From Scenedesmus sp. ARA3 (lineage: Eukaryota; Chlorophyta; Chlorophyceae; Sphaeropleales; Scenedesmaceae): 64,000 nucleotides of DNA. The stretch spans positions 142,895-206,894 of the forward strand of contig RWJK01001745.1 of NCBI GenBank assembly GCA_004335835.1, given 5' to 3'. Shown here in pieces: positions 1 to 10,323 of this stretch (the first letter of the stretch is position 1; the number at the start of each line of letters is the position of its first letter). The position numbers and the translations under genes were made by a program. Below the pieces are notes generated by a model, which was not told where the DNA came from, did no database searches, and saw only the letters and a list, made by a program, of their open reading frames with translations.

Positions 1-185
1 TGCAGTGCCGGTTCAGCTGTTGCGATGTGGCTTTGAAGTCTGGGCTGTCATAAGCAGCTGCCACACCCCGGGCCATGCAGTGACTGACCGCAGCACAAGG
101 CTACCTGGGCCAGCAGCATTGCACTGATTGCAGCGGATTGGCATGCTGTGTGGACTTACCAGTGGCTTGCAGGCAGGCCGCCAGT

Positions 186-218
<33 letters not shown>

Positions 219-590
219 CCTTGTGAGTGGATGCTTGAGGCTCTGATTTTATTTTTTTAAGCAGCATACACTGAAGAAGCCCAGCAGTTGAGTCGTGCAC
301 GCCAGAGCCTGTTTTGGCAGGTCCAGCAGCAGCAGCGGCTGCAGCAAGCGCAGGCCATGTGCAGCAGCACGTGCCAGCGGCACCAACGCAGCATCAGCAG
401 CGCCCTCGTACACCTGCCGGGACTGATCCACACGATCAGCTTTTTCCTTAAACAAGGAGAGGTCTGGTGCTTCAGACAGCCGCTGCAGCAGCGCCAGACT
501 CTGCTCTATGCTTGCTGTTGCTGGCCTAGGTGACTGCTGCTGCTGCTGCCTGCGAGGTTGCTGGTGGCTCCTTGGTTTGCCGGGTGCCAT
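1..590 (-). CDS. 5' part of an unrecognised minus-strand gene, runs off the window
   Basis: The reading frame starts with ATG at 590 and runs to about 270. It opens with a basic, Gln-rich stretch, then a helical segment (QSLALLQRLSEAPDLSLF, later a Leu-rich LLQPLLLLDLPKQ). A donor-like GTATGC follows the codon ending at 270. A second exon-like segment with a CAG tract ends at 160 and is followed by a perfect GTAAGT donor (159-154). That the two segments join is inference, because their reading phase depends on which donor is used. The rest of the gene lies outside the window. The family is not recognised; the amphipathic Leu-rich segment only suggests a helical protein. The 499 bases between this ATG and the hflX stop hold its presumed promoter. 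Confidence 0.4.
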
Positions 591-1089
591 GCTCGCAGTT
601 CAAAAAACATTTATATCAATGGTGGTGCTGTTGTAAGGTTTGCGCACTGCCTTTCATGAACGGTTGCGACTGTTCCAAAGTGTTTTCGCTCAGCTCCGGA
701 GTTCCTGCTCCGCTCAATTAAACATGCGCACTGGAAGCAGATGACAACTTGATGCAGGCCGGACGCTCAGATATACTTTTGGCACACCGCCAGAACTGAC
801 ATCCTAGATTACGAGGTCGATCAGCCGAGGGACCTTGTTGCAGCTGGGTTGCAGCTGGGACGCCGTCTGCCCGCCCGATGCTAACGGTAATCGTCTTCAT
901 TCAATATCACACCACCCCAAAACGATTTTACTTGTTCATCCATCAGATCACAACTTGACAGGAACAGCGATGTATCTGACAGCCGCACACAGCTTTACTC
1001 CTCAACACAAGGCAGGCCAGCACACGGGGACGTGCATGTACATGCAGAGGTCGAACAGCCAGCCCGATGCAAGAAGGTTTGAATCAAGC
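591..1089. other. intergenic, head of left gene to tail of hflX
   Basis: No coding segment is supported here. Both flanking genes are on the minus strand, so the stretch should hold the hflX 3' untranslated region and the promoter of the left-hand gene. I see no clear TATA box or repeat. Confidence 0.5.
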
Positions 1090-4000
1090 TCACAGCGTGC
1101 TTGTGACAGGGCTGCTGGTGCCGCTGCCTGCAGCGCTGCCACTCATAATCAGATCCTGCCAGTCAGGCGGCAGCTGGTGCTGCGCCAGGCTGCTGCCGTG
1201 CTGCTGCCGCCGCCGCTGCTCAGCCCGCTTGCCTGCCCTGCTGCCTGCGCTGCGCGGCACGTACGACCTATCACCCGCATCCTGCTGCTGCTGCTCGCTG
1301 CCAGTGCCGTCCCAATACCCATCTTCCGCTACTCCTTCTAAGCTGGCATTGTCCACAATGTAATCTGTAAAGATCTCATCTTGTGAAAGCGTCTCCAGCT
1401 GCCCGTTGTCCCCATCATCTGTCACACTGCCTATTGTACTGCCTGCTGTGCTGCTGCCATCAGCGGTACAGCAGTACGGTTGCAGCTTGCCGACAAGGCA
1501 GAGAGGTACACGTGCTGTCAGGCGCGTGCCTTGCTCTGTGTATGCTGTGCTGCTGACTTTGCCCATCTTGTGAAGCTCGTCAAGCAGGGCACCAGCAGAG
1601 TAGGGCAGCAGCACCTGCAACAGCAGCATTGGTTTGGCAGAGCCAGCACCACAAATATGATGAGTGTGCTTGTAGGTGAGATGAGCTCAACCTGCTGTGT
1701 GGAGACTTACAAGCTCGACAGGTGCGCTGCACATCACCTTGCATGCACAGCAGGTGTTGCTGCTGCAGATGCCACTGGCTGCAATGCTTTTCATTCAAAA
1801 AACCAGACAGCCACCGCTAAGCAGCGCGCTGTGCTGCACCCTGCTTGCTTACTCAGACAAATGAGCTGCTGCCATGCTGCAGATCCTTCACCCACCTCCA
1901 TCTCCACCATGCTCTCAGCCAGCTTGCCAGCCACAGCCGCCATCAGCGCCTGCAGGCCCTCGCCAGGTGCCCCGCTGATGCAACTACTTCTAGCCCCAGC
2001 GTTGCTGCAAGGCCACCCAATCTCACCCACAAAAACACTTGCAGCAGGTGTATACAATGCCGATCAACAAACTGCTGCACAAGCACCGACACACCACCAG
2101 CTATGCTGCAAAAACGAATCAAACAGCACGAGCACAGCACCCACCTCCATCTCCACCATGCTCTCAGCCAGCTTGCCAGCAACAGCAGCCATCAGCTGCT
2201 GCAGGCCCTCGCCACTTGCCCCACTGATGGCTACCGTGTCTGCGCGGCTGGCTGCAAGCGCAGCTACTGCTGCCGGGTCGGGGCAGGCGTCGATCTTGTT
2301 CCAGGCGGTGACCAGCGGCAGGTCCTGCACCCCCAGCTCCTCCAACACCTGCCATCAAACATGAATGTGAAAGCAGTAGGAGCAGTACATAGGTGTGAGT
2401 TTAGTTTGATTCATGCTTGGTTGACTGAAGTATCAGGCGTCGATCTTGTTCCAGGCGGTGACCAGCGGCGAATCCTGCACCCCCAGCTCCTCCAGCACCT
2501 ACATGAAAGAGTGGAGAAGAGAAACAAAACATTGATCCAAGAGTAACAACACAACAGATGTTAAGCAAGCAGATATGCACCATGATCCTGAGACAGCTAA
2601 GTGTAGCATCATGCCTGGGAAGCAATACGCAAATGCACGCAACAGCAGCCACAGCAGAGATTAAAGCGCACACCTTGCCACACCCAGCGCGCCTGCAGCA
2701 CCGCCGCACACTGCGCGGGCGCGTTATCGGCCGGGACGTCCAGCACATGCAGCACCACCGAGGCCGTGGCAATCTCTTACAGCGTGGCCACACACACCTA
2801 GACCTAGAACACAGCCCCAACTTCACCAAGCATGTTAGTTGTTCAAATGCAACACAGGCCCTAAACACAGAGACACGTATATATCCACACATCAGCAGCC
2901 CACCACGAAACGTAGTCGCACGCCAAGCACCGCCCATCTCAGAAACACCCAACGCACCTGCAGCACCGCCGCACACTGCGCGGGCGCGTTGTCCGCTGAA
3001 ACGTCCAGCACATGCAGCACCACCGATGCCGAAGCGATCTCCTCCAGTGTTGCCCTGAAGGCCGCCACCAGCTGGGTGGGCAGCTTTTGGATGAAGCCCA
3101 CCGTGTCACTAAACAGCACCTCCAGGTTGCCCCCAGGCAGCCGCACCTAATGCAAGAAGTTGTCGCAAGCACACAAGAAGATAGCACGGATGAGAACGAG
3201 GCAGGAAGAAGCAGTTGCAGCTTGTGTTGAAGCCCACGGTGTCACTGCGAAGGGCTTCCAGGTTGCTACCCGGCAGCTGAACCTGGCACGCAGACATACA
3301 CACAAACTACGAGCAGCACGACTGAGCATGAGACTGTGAAGAGCAGTGCAAGCGCTTGAAACCGGCAACGCTGAGTTGCCACCCGGCAGCCGCACCTAGC
3401 ACGCAGAAACAGATACCAAACAGCAGCGCAGCTGAGCGTGAAGCAGCATAGTTTTCCATGAGTGACAGCTTCTGGATGAAGCCCACAGTGTCACTGAACG
3501 GCACCTCCAGGTTGCCACCTGGGAGCCGCACCTGCGGTACAGATTTGTTTGGAAGCAGGGCAGCTGAGATGGTGCAGAAGAGCGCAGTGGCAGCTTCTGG
3601 ATGAAGCCTGCCGTGTCGCTCAAGAGGACTGTAAGGTCCAGCTGGCAGCCACACCTGAGGCACAAGCAAACAAACACAAGAGAGTGGCGCAGATGCGAAT
3701 GAGGCAGAAGACAGCAGTGGCAGCTTCTGGATGAAGCCCACAATGTCCCTGAAGAGCACTTCCAGGTTGCCCCCAGGCAGCCGCACCTAGCACGCAGAAG
3801 CAGATGCCAAACAGCAGCGCAGCTGAGCGTGAAGCAGCGGAGAGCAGTGGCAGCTTCTGGATGAAGCCCACGGTGTCACTGAACAGCACCGCCAAGTTGC
3901 CACCTGGCAGCCGCACCTGATGCAGGGAGTTGTCGCAAGCACACAAGAGGAGTAGCACAGGTGAGCATGAGGAAGAGAAGCAGCAGACCACTTGACACGG

Positions 4001-4555
4001 GGTTGCACCCTGGCAGTCGGACCTGAGGCGCAAGCAAACACACATATCAGCAGCACCACAGCTGAAATAAAGGAAGCGGAAACCACTGGCAGCTCTTGAG
4101 TGAATGCCACGGTGTCATTGAACAGCAATTCTGAGTTGCATCTGTGTCATGGCACCAGGCCACGTTAAGTATCTCAGCACCCACTACCACCACTCAGATA
4201 ATACCAAAACATGGACACAGCCAGGCAGGCCGGCAGCCTCTCACCTTGCGCGTGGTGGGGTCCAGCGTGGCAAAGAGCTTGTCCTCCGCCAGCAACCCTG
4301 CAGTATGCCGCATGCATTCTAGACACCAATCACAACACAAGCCTTGTGGCCGGCCAGGCCCCTCACCTTGCGCGTGGTGGGGTCCAGCGTAGCAAACAGT
4401 TTGTCCTCTGCCAGCACCCCCGCATCTGTCATCGTGTTGAGCAGCGTGGACTTGCCCGCATTGGTGTAGCCCACAAGAGCCACAACCGGAATGGGTGCGT
4501 CTTGGCGGCGGGTGCGGTGGGCGGCGCGGTGTGTGCGCACAGCCTGCAGCTCCCT

Positions 4556-4601
<46 letters not shown>

Positions 4602-7600
4602 CAGCAGCGGTGGCATTGTTGGTTTAAATTGTGGACAGCATTGGTGTAGCCCACCACGGCCGCCCCCGAGATGGGCGTGTCTTGGCGGCGGCTGCGGTGT
4701 GCCGCGCGGTGCGTGCGCACGGCCTGCAGCTCCCTGCAGCAGCAGCAACATTAAAAGCACACGCATAACACGTCAGAGAGCAGTGCTTGCATGTCTAGAC
4801 ACCTGCAGGAACCCTCAGCGTGACAGACACGCGCACCCCAATGAGCATGGACCTGCGTCGCAGCAGCGTCCAGAACCTATGACATGCACGATGTGAGGTG
4901 AAGACCGACCTGCAGCACCAACAAGTCACCACACTGCGCAGCCAGCCTTTAACCGCCGCACCTGCGCAGCGCTGCCGCCTTGTCCCTCAGCAGTCGCTTG
5001 TCAATCTCGATCTGCTTCTCTCCCGTGCCCTTCACCTGGCCGCCACCCGCCACTCTGTCCAGGTGGCTCCACATGCGCGTCAGCCGCGGCAGCTGGTACT
5101 CAGTCTGAGCCAGCTCCACCTGCACACCACAACGGGACCAGTCAGTTATGCCATGGTTCCTGGTGATGTGTAGACTGCTAAGGTGTGTACAAACACGCAA
5201 AGATATGGTTTTTGTTCGTGTGGCTCCACATGCGCGTCAGCCGCGGCAGCTGGTACTCCGTCTGCGCCAGCTCCACCTGGGCAGCAAAGCAAAGGCAGTT
5301 AAGGCGTGTAAAGGCGGTCCAGATGGCTCAATGTGCAAGTGAGCCGCGGCAGCTGGTACTCAGTTTAAACCAGCTCCACCTGCAAGTGTTGAAAATGTTT
5401 GAGAAGATGGAAAGTGTGTTGCATTGTGGCCGTGTGGTTAAATTAGCAGCATTACAACATCCGACAGTTGCGCAACAGCAGTCACATGCTGGGTTGCAGC
5501 TACAGCAACAGCAAGCGGTTGCTGCTTTGGGTGCAATTCAGCAGCCGCCCTACCTGCAGCTTGCCCTCGCGTGTGCGTGCGCGCTGGCTGAAGATATCCA
5601 GGATCAGCGCGGTGCGGTCCGCAACAGCAACCTGCGGCAGCAGCATGCAGACACCACATGTACTGCGTGACACCACATTGCTACACGTGCTGCAAGGCAG
5701 CACTGCATGCAGGAGATGTCCAAGCTGAGCGCAGTGCACGGCACACACATCAACAGCAAACGTTACATACCTCTGTGAGCATGCACGTGATAGCACTGCA
5801 GTGATTGATGTGACCAGGCAGGACACCAGCTGCGGCTCCAAGCTAGCTGCATGCAGCATCCCTACCGCCAAAACTACGCAGTACTCTGTTGCTGGGCTTG
5901 AGCACAGTGCCCAGGGAGCGCTGCCAGCCTCACCTGCGCGCCCTCCCTGCCGCCTGAGAATGCCTTCTCCAGGTTCCTCAGCTGCCCCGGTGAAAGCTCG
6001 TCATCGAAGATGACAGTGTCGGCCTGCACAGCAAAACATCACACAGAAAGTGCTAAGGGACCACAGCACAGCAGCAATGCAAATGCCATCACAGGATGCC
6101 ATGACTTCTGAGAATCATGTTACTTGCAGAACTAAATGTACTGGGGATAGCAGCTGCATGTTCTGCAACCGCCCACAGATGCAATTCCTGCCTGTGGGGG
6201 TGTCCATTAATCCTGCCAACCACAGCAACACTGCAACGCCGCCGGCTGCAGATGCCGCCTCTGCCCACCTTCAGAGCTGTGACGGCTCGAGCCACCTCTG
6301 CCACCTTGCCGCTGCCGATGTAGGTCGAGTTGTTCGGGGCTTCCAGCGCCTGGTAGTTGCTGCCGACCACCTGTTGAATGGAGCGGCACATACAATCAGC
6401 AAGCCATACACATTTTGAGCGAGTGCAGCACAGTAAGCACTGTGAGAGCAGATGACGCTCAGCTGCCAAAAGGCACAGCACAGACCAAAACGTTGTAAAA
6501 ATGCGGACACAGCACATAGCAAACGTCCCTTTTCATTTGTCGAGTTCCGAAAGTATAAGGAGAATAGTGTAACCATGCCTGCCAGCGCCTTACCTGCAGC
6601 CCAGCTGTCTCTGCCAGCCGCCCCAACTCATCAAGAGACTCATGCACATTGTAGCTGACCTGCGGCTGCCGCTTGCTGCTGCGGCTGCTGCTGCTGCCAT
6701 CTCCAGCATCTGCTGCTGCAGCAGGAGCAGCCCAAGGGCTGTAGCTGCTTGCTGTCATGCCCAGGCCGCCACTGCTACTGCCAAAGAGGCTCTGCTGTTG
6801 CTGCTGCTGCTGGCGGCGCTGCTGCTGTTGCTGCTGCTGCTGGTACTGCTGCTTGTAGGCGACTCCCACGAGGTACACTCGCTCCTTCTCCGTAGACCAG
6901 AAGTCCTACAAGCAGCAAGGAGATAAACAACATTCGCAACACAATTTGATACAGTGTTGCACAAGCTCAAGACCCACTTTCAGCCCAGGAATGCGCAAAC
7001 GCATGACAGCAACATGCCCAAGTCGCCTCAGCATGCTCTTAGTGGTTGCTCTGCCGTTTGCTGAACCGTCATGTAATAGTACCGTGTAACTGTGCCGCAC
7101 CTCTCCTGAGCGCCTCATCTCGTCATCATCCTCATCCGCCTGCTCCCAACCATCCTCCTCATCACTGCCGCTAGAGCCCGACAGCACCTGCAATCCAACA
7201 GCACAGCATGATAGCACCCAAGCACAGCAAATAACAGCACAGGATTTCAGCATACTTAGCAGTACATACTTAGCAGTACAATGGCAGCCACAGGTGTGTT
7301 TCAAATGCAGGTGGGCCCCGACAGCACCTGCGATCCACAGCACAGCTCAGCACAGTACAGCGAAAAGCGGCCAGGAGATCAGCACAATGAGCATGAGGCA
7401 CTGCTGCTTGGTGCAAAGCAGCCATCCTCCTCCTCACTGCCGCTAGAGCCTGACAGCACCTGCAATCCAAAGCACAGTAGTTCAAACAGAAGATGGCAAG
7501 CAAGACGGTAGCACAAGGAGCTATCGGACAGCAGCTGCAGAATTGGCAAAGCGGCATGCAACAAACGCATGTTGGGTGCCCTGACAGAGCATACAACCAA

Positions 7601-8547
7601 CAGCCAGATGAGCAAAGGCACTGAGCATTGTGACCACAACTGCAGCAGGGACGGGGCGCCTTGGCAAAGGCAGCTGCTACAACAAGCAACCTCCCAGTGC
7701 ATGCCTCGCAGCCTGCAACTGTGCGTGCTAGCATGCAGTAGCAAGCCTGCTGCTGCATGGCTCCTGTATTTGCCAGCCTGGCCGCACCTGCTGCCGTGCT
7801 GCTGCCATCGCTGCACGAAACTCATCTTCAGACATGGCAGATGACACCACCTGGCCTGCTGGACGCTGCACTGCTGCTGCTGTGACATCATAACTGTCAA
7901 ATTCGTCATCCTCCTCGTCGGCACTGCCTAACAGGATGATGTTGTCATCTTCTGCCAAGTCAGCATAGTCAGCATCATCTCCATCTGCGGCTTCTGCTGC
8001 TTCCTCCTGGCCGCTGCTGCTGCCTTTTGACGGTACTGCTGCTGCTGTGACACGTGCAGGGCGTGTGCGGTGCAGCACGCCAGGGTGGCGATGCTGCGTG
8101 TATCGAGCTGCTGCATAGGGACGCCTGCAAGAGCTGCTGCTGCTGTTGCAGGGCGTGCTCGCTGTTGCTGAATCTGCTGATGACGCTGCTGCTTGTTGCA
8201 CAATGCTGGCCCTGCCTAGAAGTGTGCGCCCCTGCAGACACGACCGGGTGCAGGATGAAAAGCTTACGTACACACTTATGGCAGCCAGGTTTGAAGTGAT
8301 GTGATGATCAGGGCGCATGGCATGCATGCATGCACATGTTCAGGCTCTGGGCAACAGAGATTGTTGTCTACATGCCCGCTGGTTGCAGGGCGCAGCTGTA
8401 CTGCTATGGGTGATCAGCCCAAACGCCAAAACGATTCACCTGTGTCGGGGTCCATGCACAGCTGGGCACGGCACGTCGAGACAATGCAGCTGCTGCTGTG
8501 CTGCGTGGCTGTGCTGCTGCCAAGCCATGGTTGGACTGATGCCACAT
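1090..8547 (-). CDS. hflX: HflX-type GTPase, putative plastid form, 12 exons
   Basis: HflX GTPases bind the ribosomal large subunit and act in ribosome splitting or rescue. Model exons (minus): 8547-8440, 8231-7788, 7187-7101, 6905-6594, 6370-6269, 6023-5934, 5631-5554, 5119-4962, 4553-4367, 3146-2958, 2348-2145 and 1614-1090. Phases agree and give 827 aa. Residues 1-100 look like a transit peptide (Ala/Ser/Arg-rich, few acids), followed by an acidic region. The HflX N-domain starts at ERVYLVGV and carries a Gln-rich insert. Then come [29 protein letters not shown] and [19 protein letters not shown]. The linker is GTGEKQIE rather than the usual GPGETQLE. G1 GYTNAGKS is at 488-495, G3 DTVG at 536-539, G4 NKID at 602-605, and G5 is ISGASGEG. 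The C-domain starts [15 protein letters not shown] and ends in a non-conserved tail. Plastid targeting is inferred from the N-terminus. The first two exons and the 7101 donor (GTGCGG) are least certain. Introns carry many partial exon copies. Confidence 0.88.
1892..2502 (-). repeat. partial copies flanking the hflX G4/G5 exon
   Basis: The full exon is 2348-2145. About 90 bases matching its 3' end ([20 protein letters not shown]... up to the donor) recur at about 1980-1892, downstream in the intron. A copy of its 5' end ([18 protein letters not shown], then a stop) lies at about 2502-2436, upstream. Both are direct copies with a few substitutions. Only the central copy carries both a complete reading frame and both splice sites. 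Confidence 0.8.
2688..2775 (-). repeat. copy of the 3' edge of the hflX G3 exon
   Basis: This segment matches the last part of exon 3146-2958 ([20 protein letters not shown], then the [12 protein letters not shown] end). It lies downstream of the full exon, in the following intron. It lacks the DTVG half, so it cannot replace the exon. Confidence 0.75.
3236..4140 (-). repeat. array of about eight 5'-edge copies of the hflX G3 exon
   Basis: The genuine exon begins [18 protein letters not shown] at 3146. Degenerate direct copies of this start lie upstream in the intron, ending near 3290, 3395, 3531, 3655, 3787, 3917, 4022 and 4140. Examples are [40 protein letters not shown] and [18 protein letters not shown]. 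Several keep a CAG or TAG acceptor-like trinucleotide just before the GTG. None continues into the second half of the exon. Copies differ by substitutions and frameshifts, so they are of different ages. Confidence 0.85.
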
Positions 8548-8829
8548 AGCTGTGGAAGCCGACAAAACGGCAGCCAGTTTGACTCCCGCTTGATAGACCA
8601 ACTCCTGCTAGCTCAAGACAACGCGGCACGGGTGAACTGTACGTGTTCCGATGTGTTGTGCCGATGCGCCAGTTCAAGCCATTCTATGGTGTGCACATGG
8701 GCACTTGAGCTATTCTAACGACAGGCTCCCGTGAGGCAGCTGCCAGTGCTGACAATGGCTGAACAACCCTGCTCAACACCCTGAAGCAGGAACCCTGCCA
8801 GGTCAGCAAAATGACACGCCTGCGATTCA

Positions 8830-9420
8830 GGGAGCTGGTACCAATGCAGCTAACCGCATATGCTGGTAGAGGTCAGACACCGAGTACGCGGACTTTTCAG
8901 CCTCAAACCATCTGCTGCACGAGTTCCATGCTGCGGCCTAACCACAGCATGGTGGTATCCGGCAGATCAGGCACACCACAATATTCCACCTCACCCCGCT
9001 GCACGTGCGTCCACTCGCACAGGAACCATACTCCTTATAACGTCATTTTGCGTGTTCAGGCGCTGATTTCAACCCGGCAAGCTGCAAGCTGCACTGGTAT
9101 CACACCACTGGAGTGCACACCTCATCCAGTGGGCAGGCATGTGACATGTCACCAGCTGCTAGTGACCAAACTTGAGAGCGGTGATGTATGCAACTGCGCG
9201 TACCTGATGCAAAGGAAAAAACATATGGTCTATGAGGGAGGTGCCTAGTGCTGCTGTCCTGCTTCTCTCCTTCCTCTCGAGTTAGGAGCCCCGAACATCC
9301 GTGAACAGCTGTGATCTCTCCCAAGAAAGCCGCATCCGTCACTGGTACAACGTATTTCGGATAGACGTACTGCTGCGGACGTGCGAGACCGAGCGGGTGC
9401 ACAACGTTGAGCACAGCAAG
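8830..9420 (-). pseudogene. broken or unrecognised coding fragments upstream of hflX
   Basis: On the minus strand several protein-like segments follow each other in different frames. They are PLGLARPQQYVYPKYVVPVT near 9390-9330, VRAVAYITALKFGH ending at a stop near 9170, PDLPDTTMLWLGRSMELVQQ near 8980-8900, and EAEKSAYSVSDLYQHMRLAA ending at a stop near 8834. The last two would join in one frame if a single base near 8895 were removed, which suggests a frameshifted relic. I do not recognise the family. The rest of 8548-9788 shows nothing I can support beyond a short CAG-rich stretch at 9598-9632. The region is also the shared upstream region of two divergent genes, hflX and the metalloprotease. 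Confidence 0.3.
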
Positions 9421-9788
9421 CTACCCAGCTGTCACAGTCAGCAGCCTTGCAGGACCATCTGTGCTGCTGCTGCGCCAGTGACCATGCCACGTGCTCGGCC
9501 ATGTCAATCAGTTATATGCTGGGTTTGAATAAGCGACAGCTTGGAGCAATCCTGGAGGTGAGCACCTTGTACATTCAGGGAGGTGTGCCAGCATCCAAGC
9601 AGCAGCAGCAGCAGTAGCAGCAGCAGCAACAGCGTGCTGACAGGGCTTGCACAACTCAGCAAATTCCATGTGGTTCGAGTCTGTGTGTTGTTACGACTGT
9701 CAGGACAAATCAAGCATCTACCACGCCTCCTGACACGCGCTGAACATGTTGTCTTTCATGGCTCTTTCCATCGCCTGCTGCAGCAGTC

Positions 9789-10275
9789 ATGAAGCCAAGT
9801 AGGCTTCAGAAGCTGATCTTTTGTAGTGTTGTTGGCATCCTTTTCATCGGCATTGGCTTGGGGCCAGGGATCCTCTGGGGCAAGGCCCACAGAGCAGCAC
9901 ATGCCAGAGCAGAGCAGCAGCTCGTGGATGCGTCAGCTGCAGGCAGCAGGCAGCTGCAGGAGCTGCCGCCTGCAGGAAGTCCTGAAGCAGCACAGCTGCT
10001 GGCAGATGAAAACACAGCAGGTAAGAGTTGTGGCAGCGGCAGGGCTGTTGATGCAAAGCAGCTGCTACAGTCGCGAAGTCAGCAGCAGCAGGGTTGTGGC
10101 GACACAGTTGCTTGTAGACTCGCTTGACTGCTGGACTGCTGGTGCAATGCTATTGAAGCGCCTGCAGCTTAGTTTCTTGGGAGCATCGGTTGCTGCTACA
10201 CCTACAGCTTGCCAGCTACCGTATGCAAGTAACTATAGCAATGTTGCCTCATACATCTGCCTGTCTGCCCACCTA

Positions 10276-10323
<48 letters not shown>

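Noticed and set aside
835..1341. Plus-strand frame overlapping the hflX last exon
   Set aside because: The minus-strand HflX C-terminal domain is recognisable there; the plus frame has no motif.
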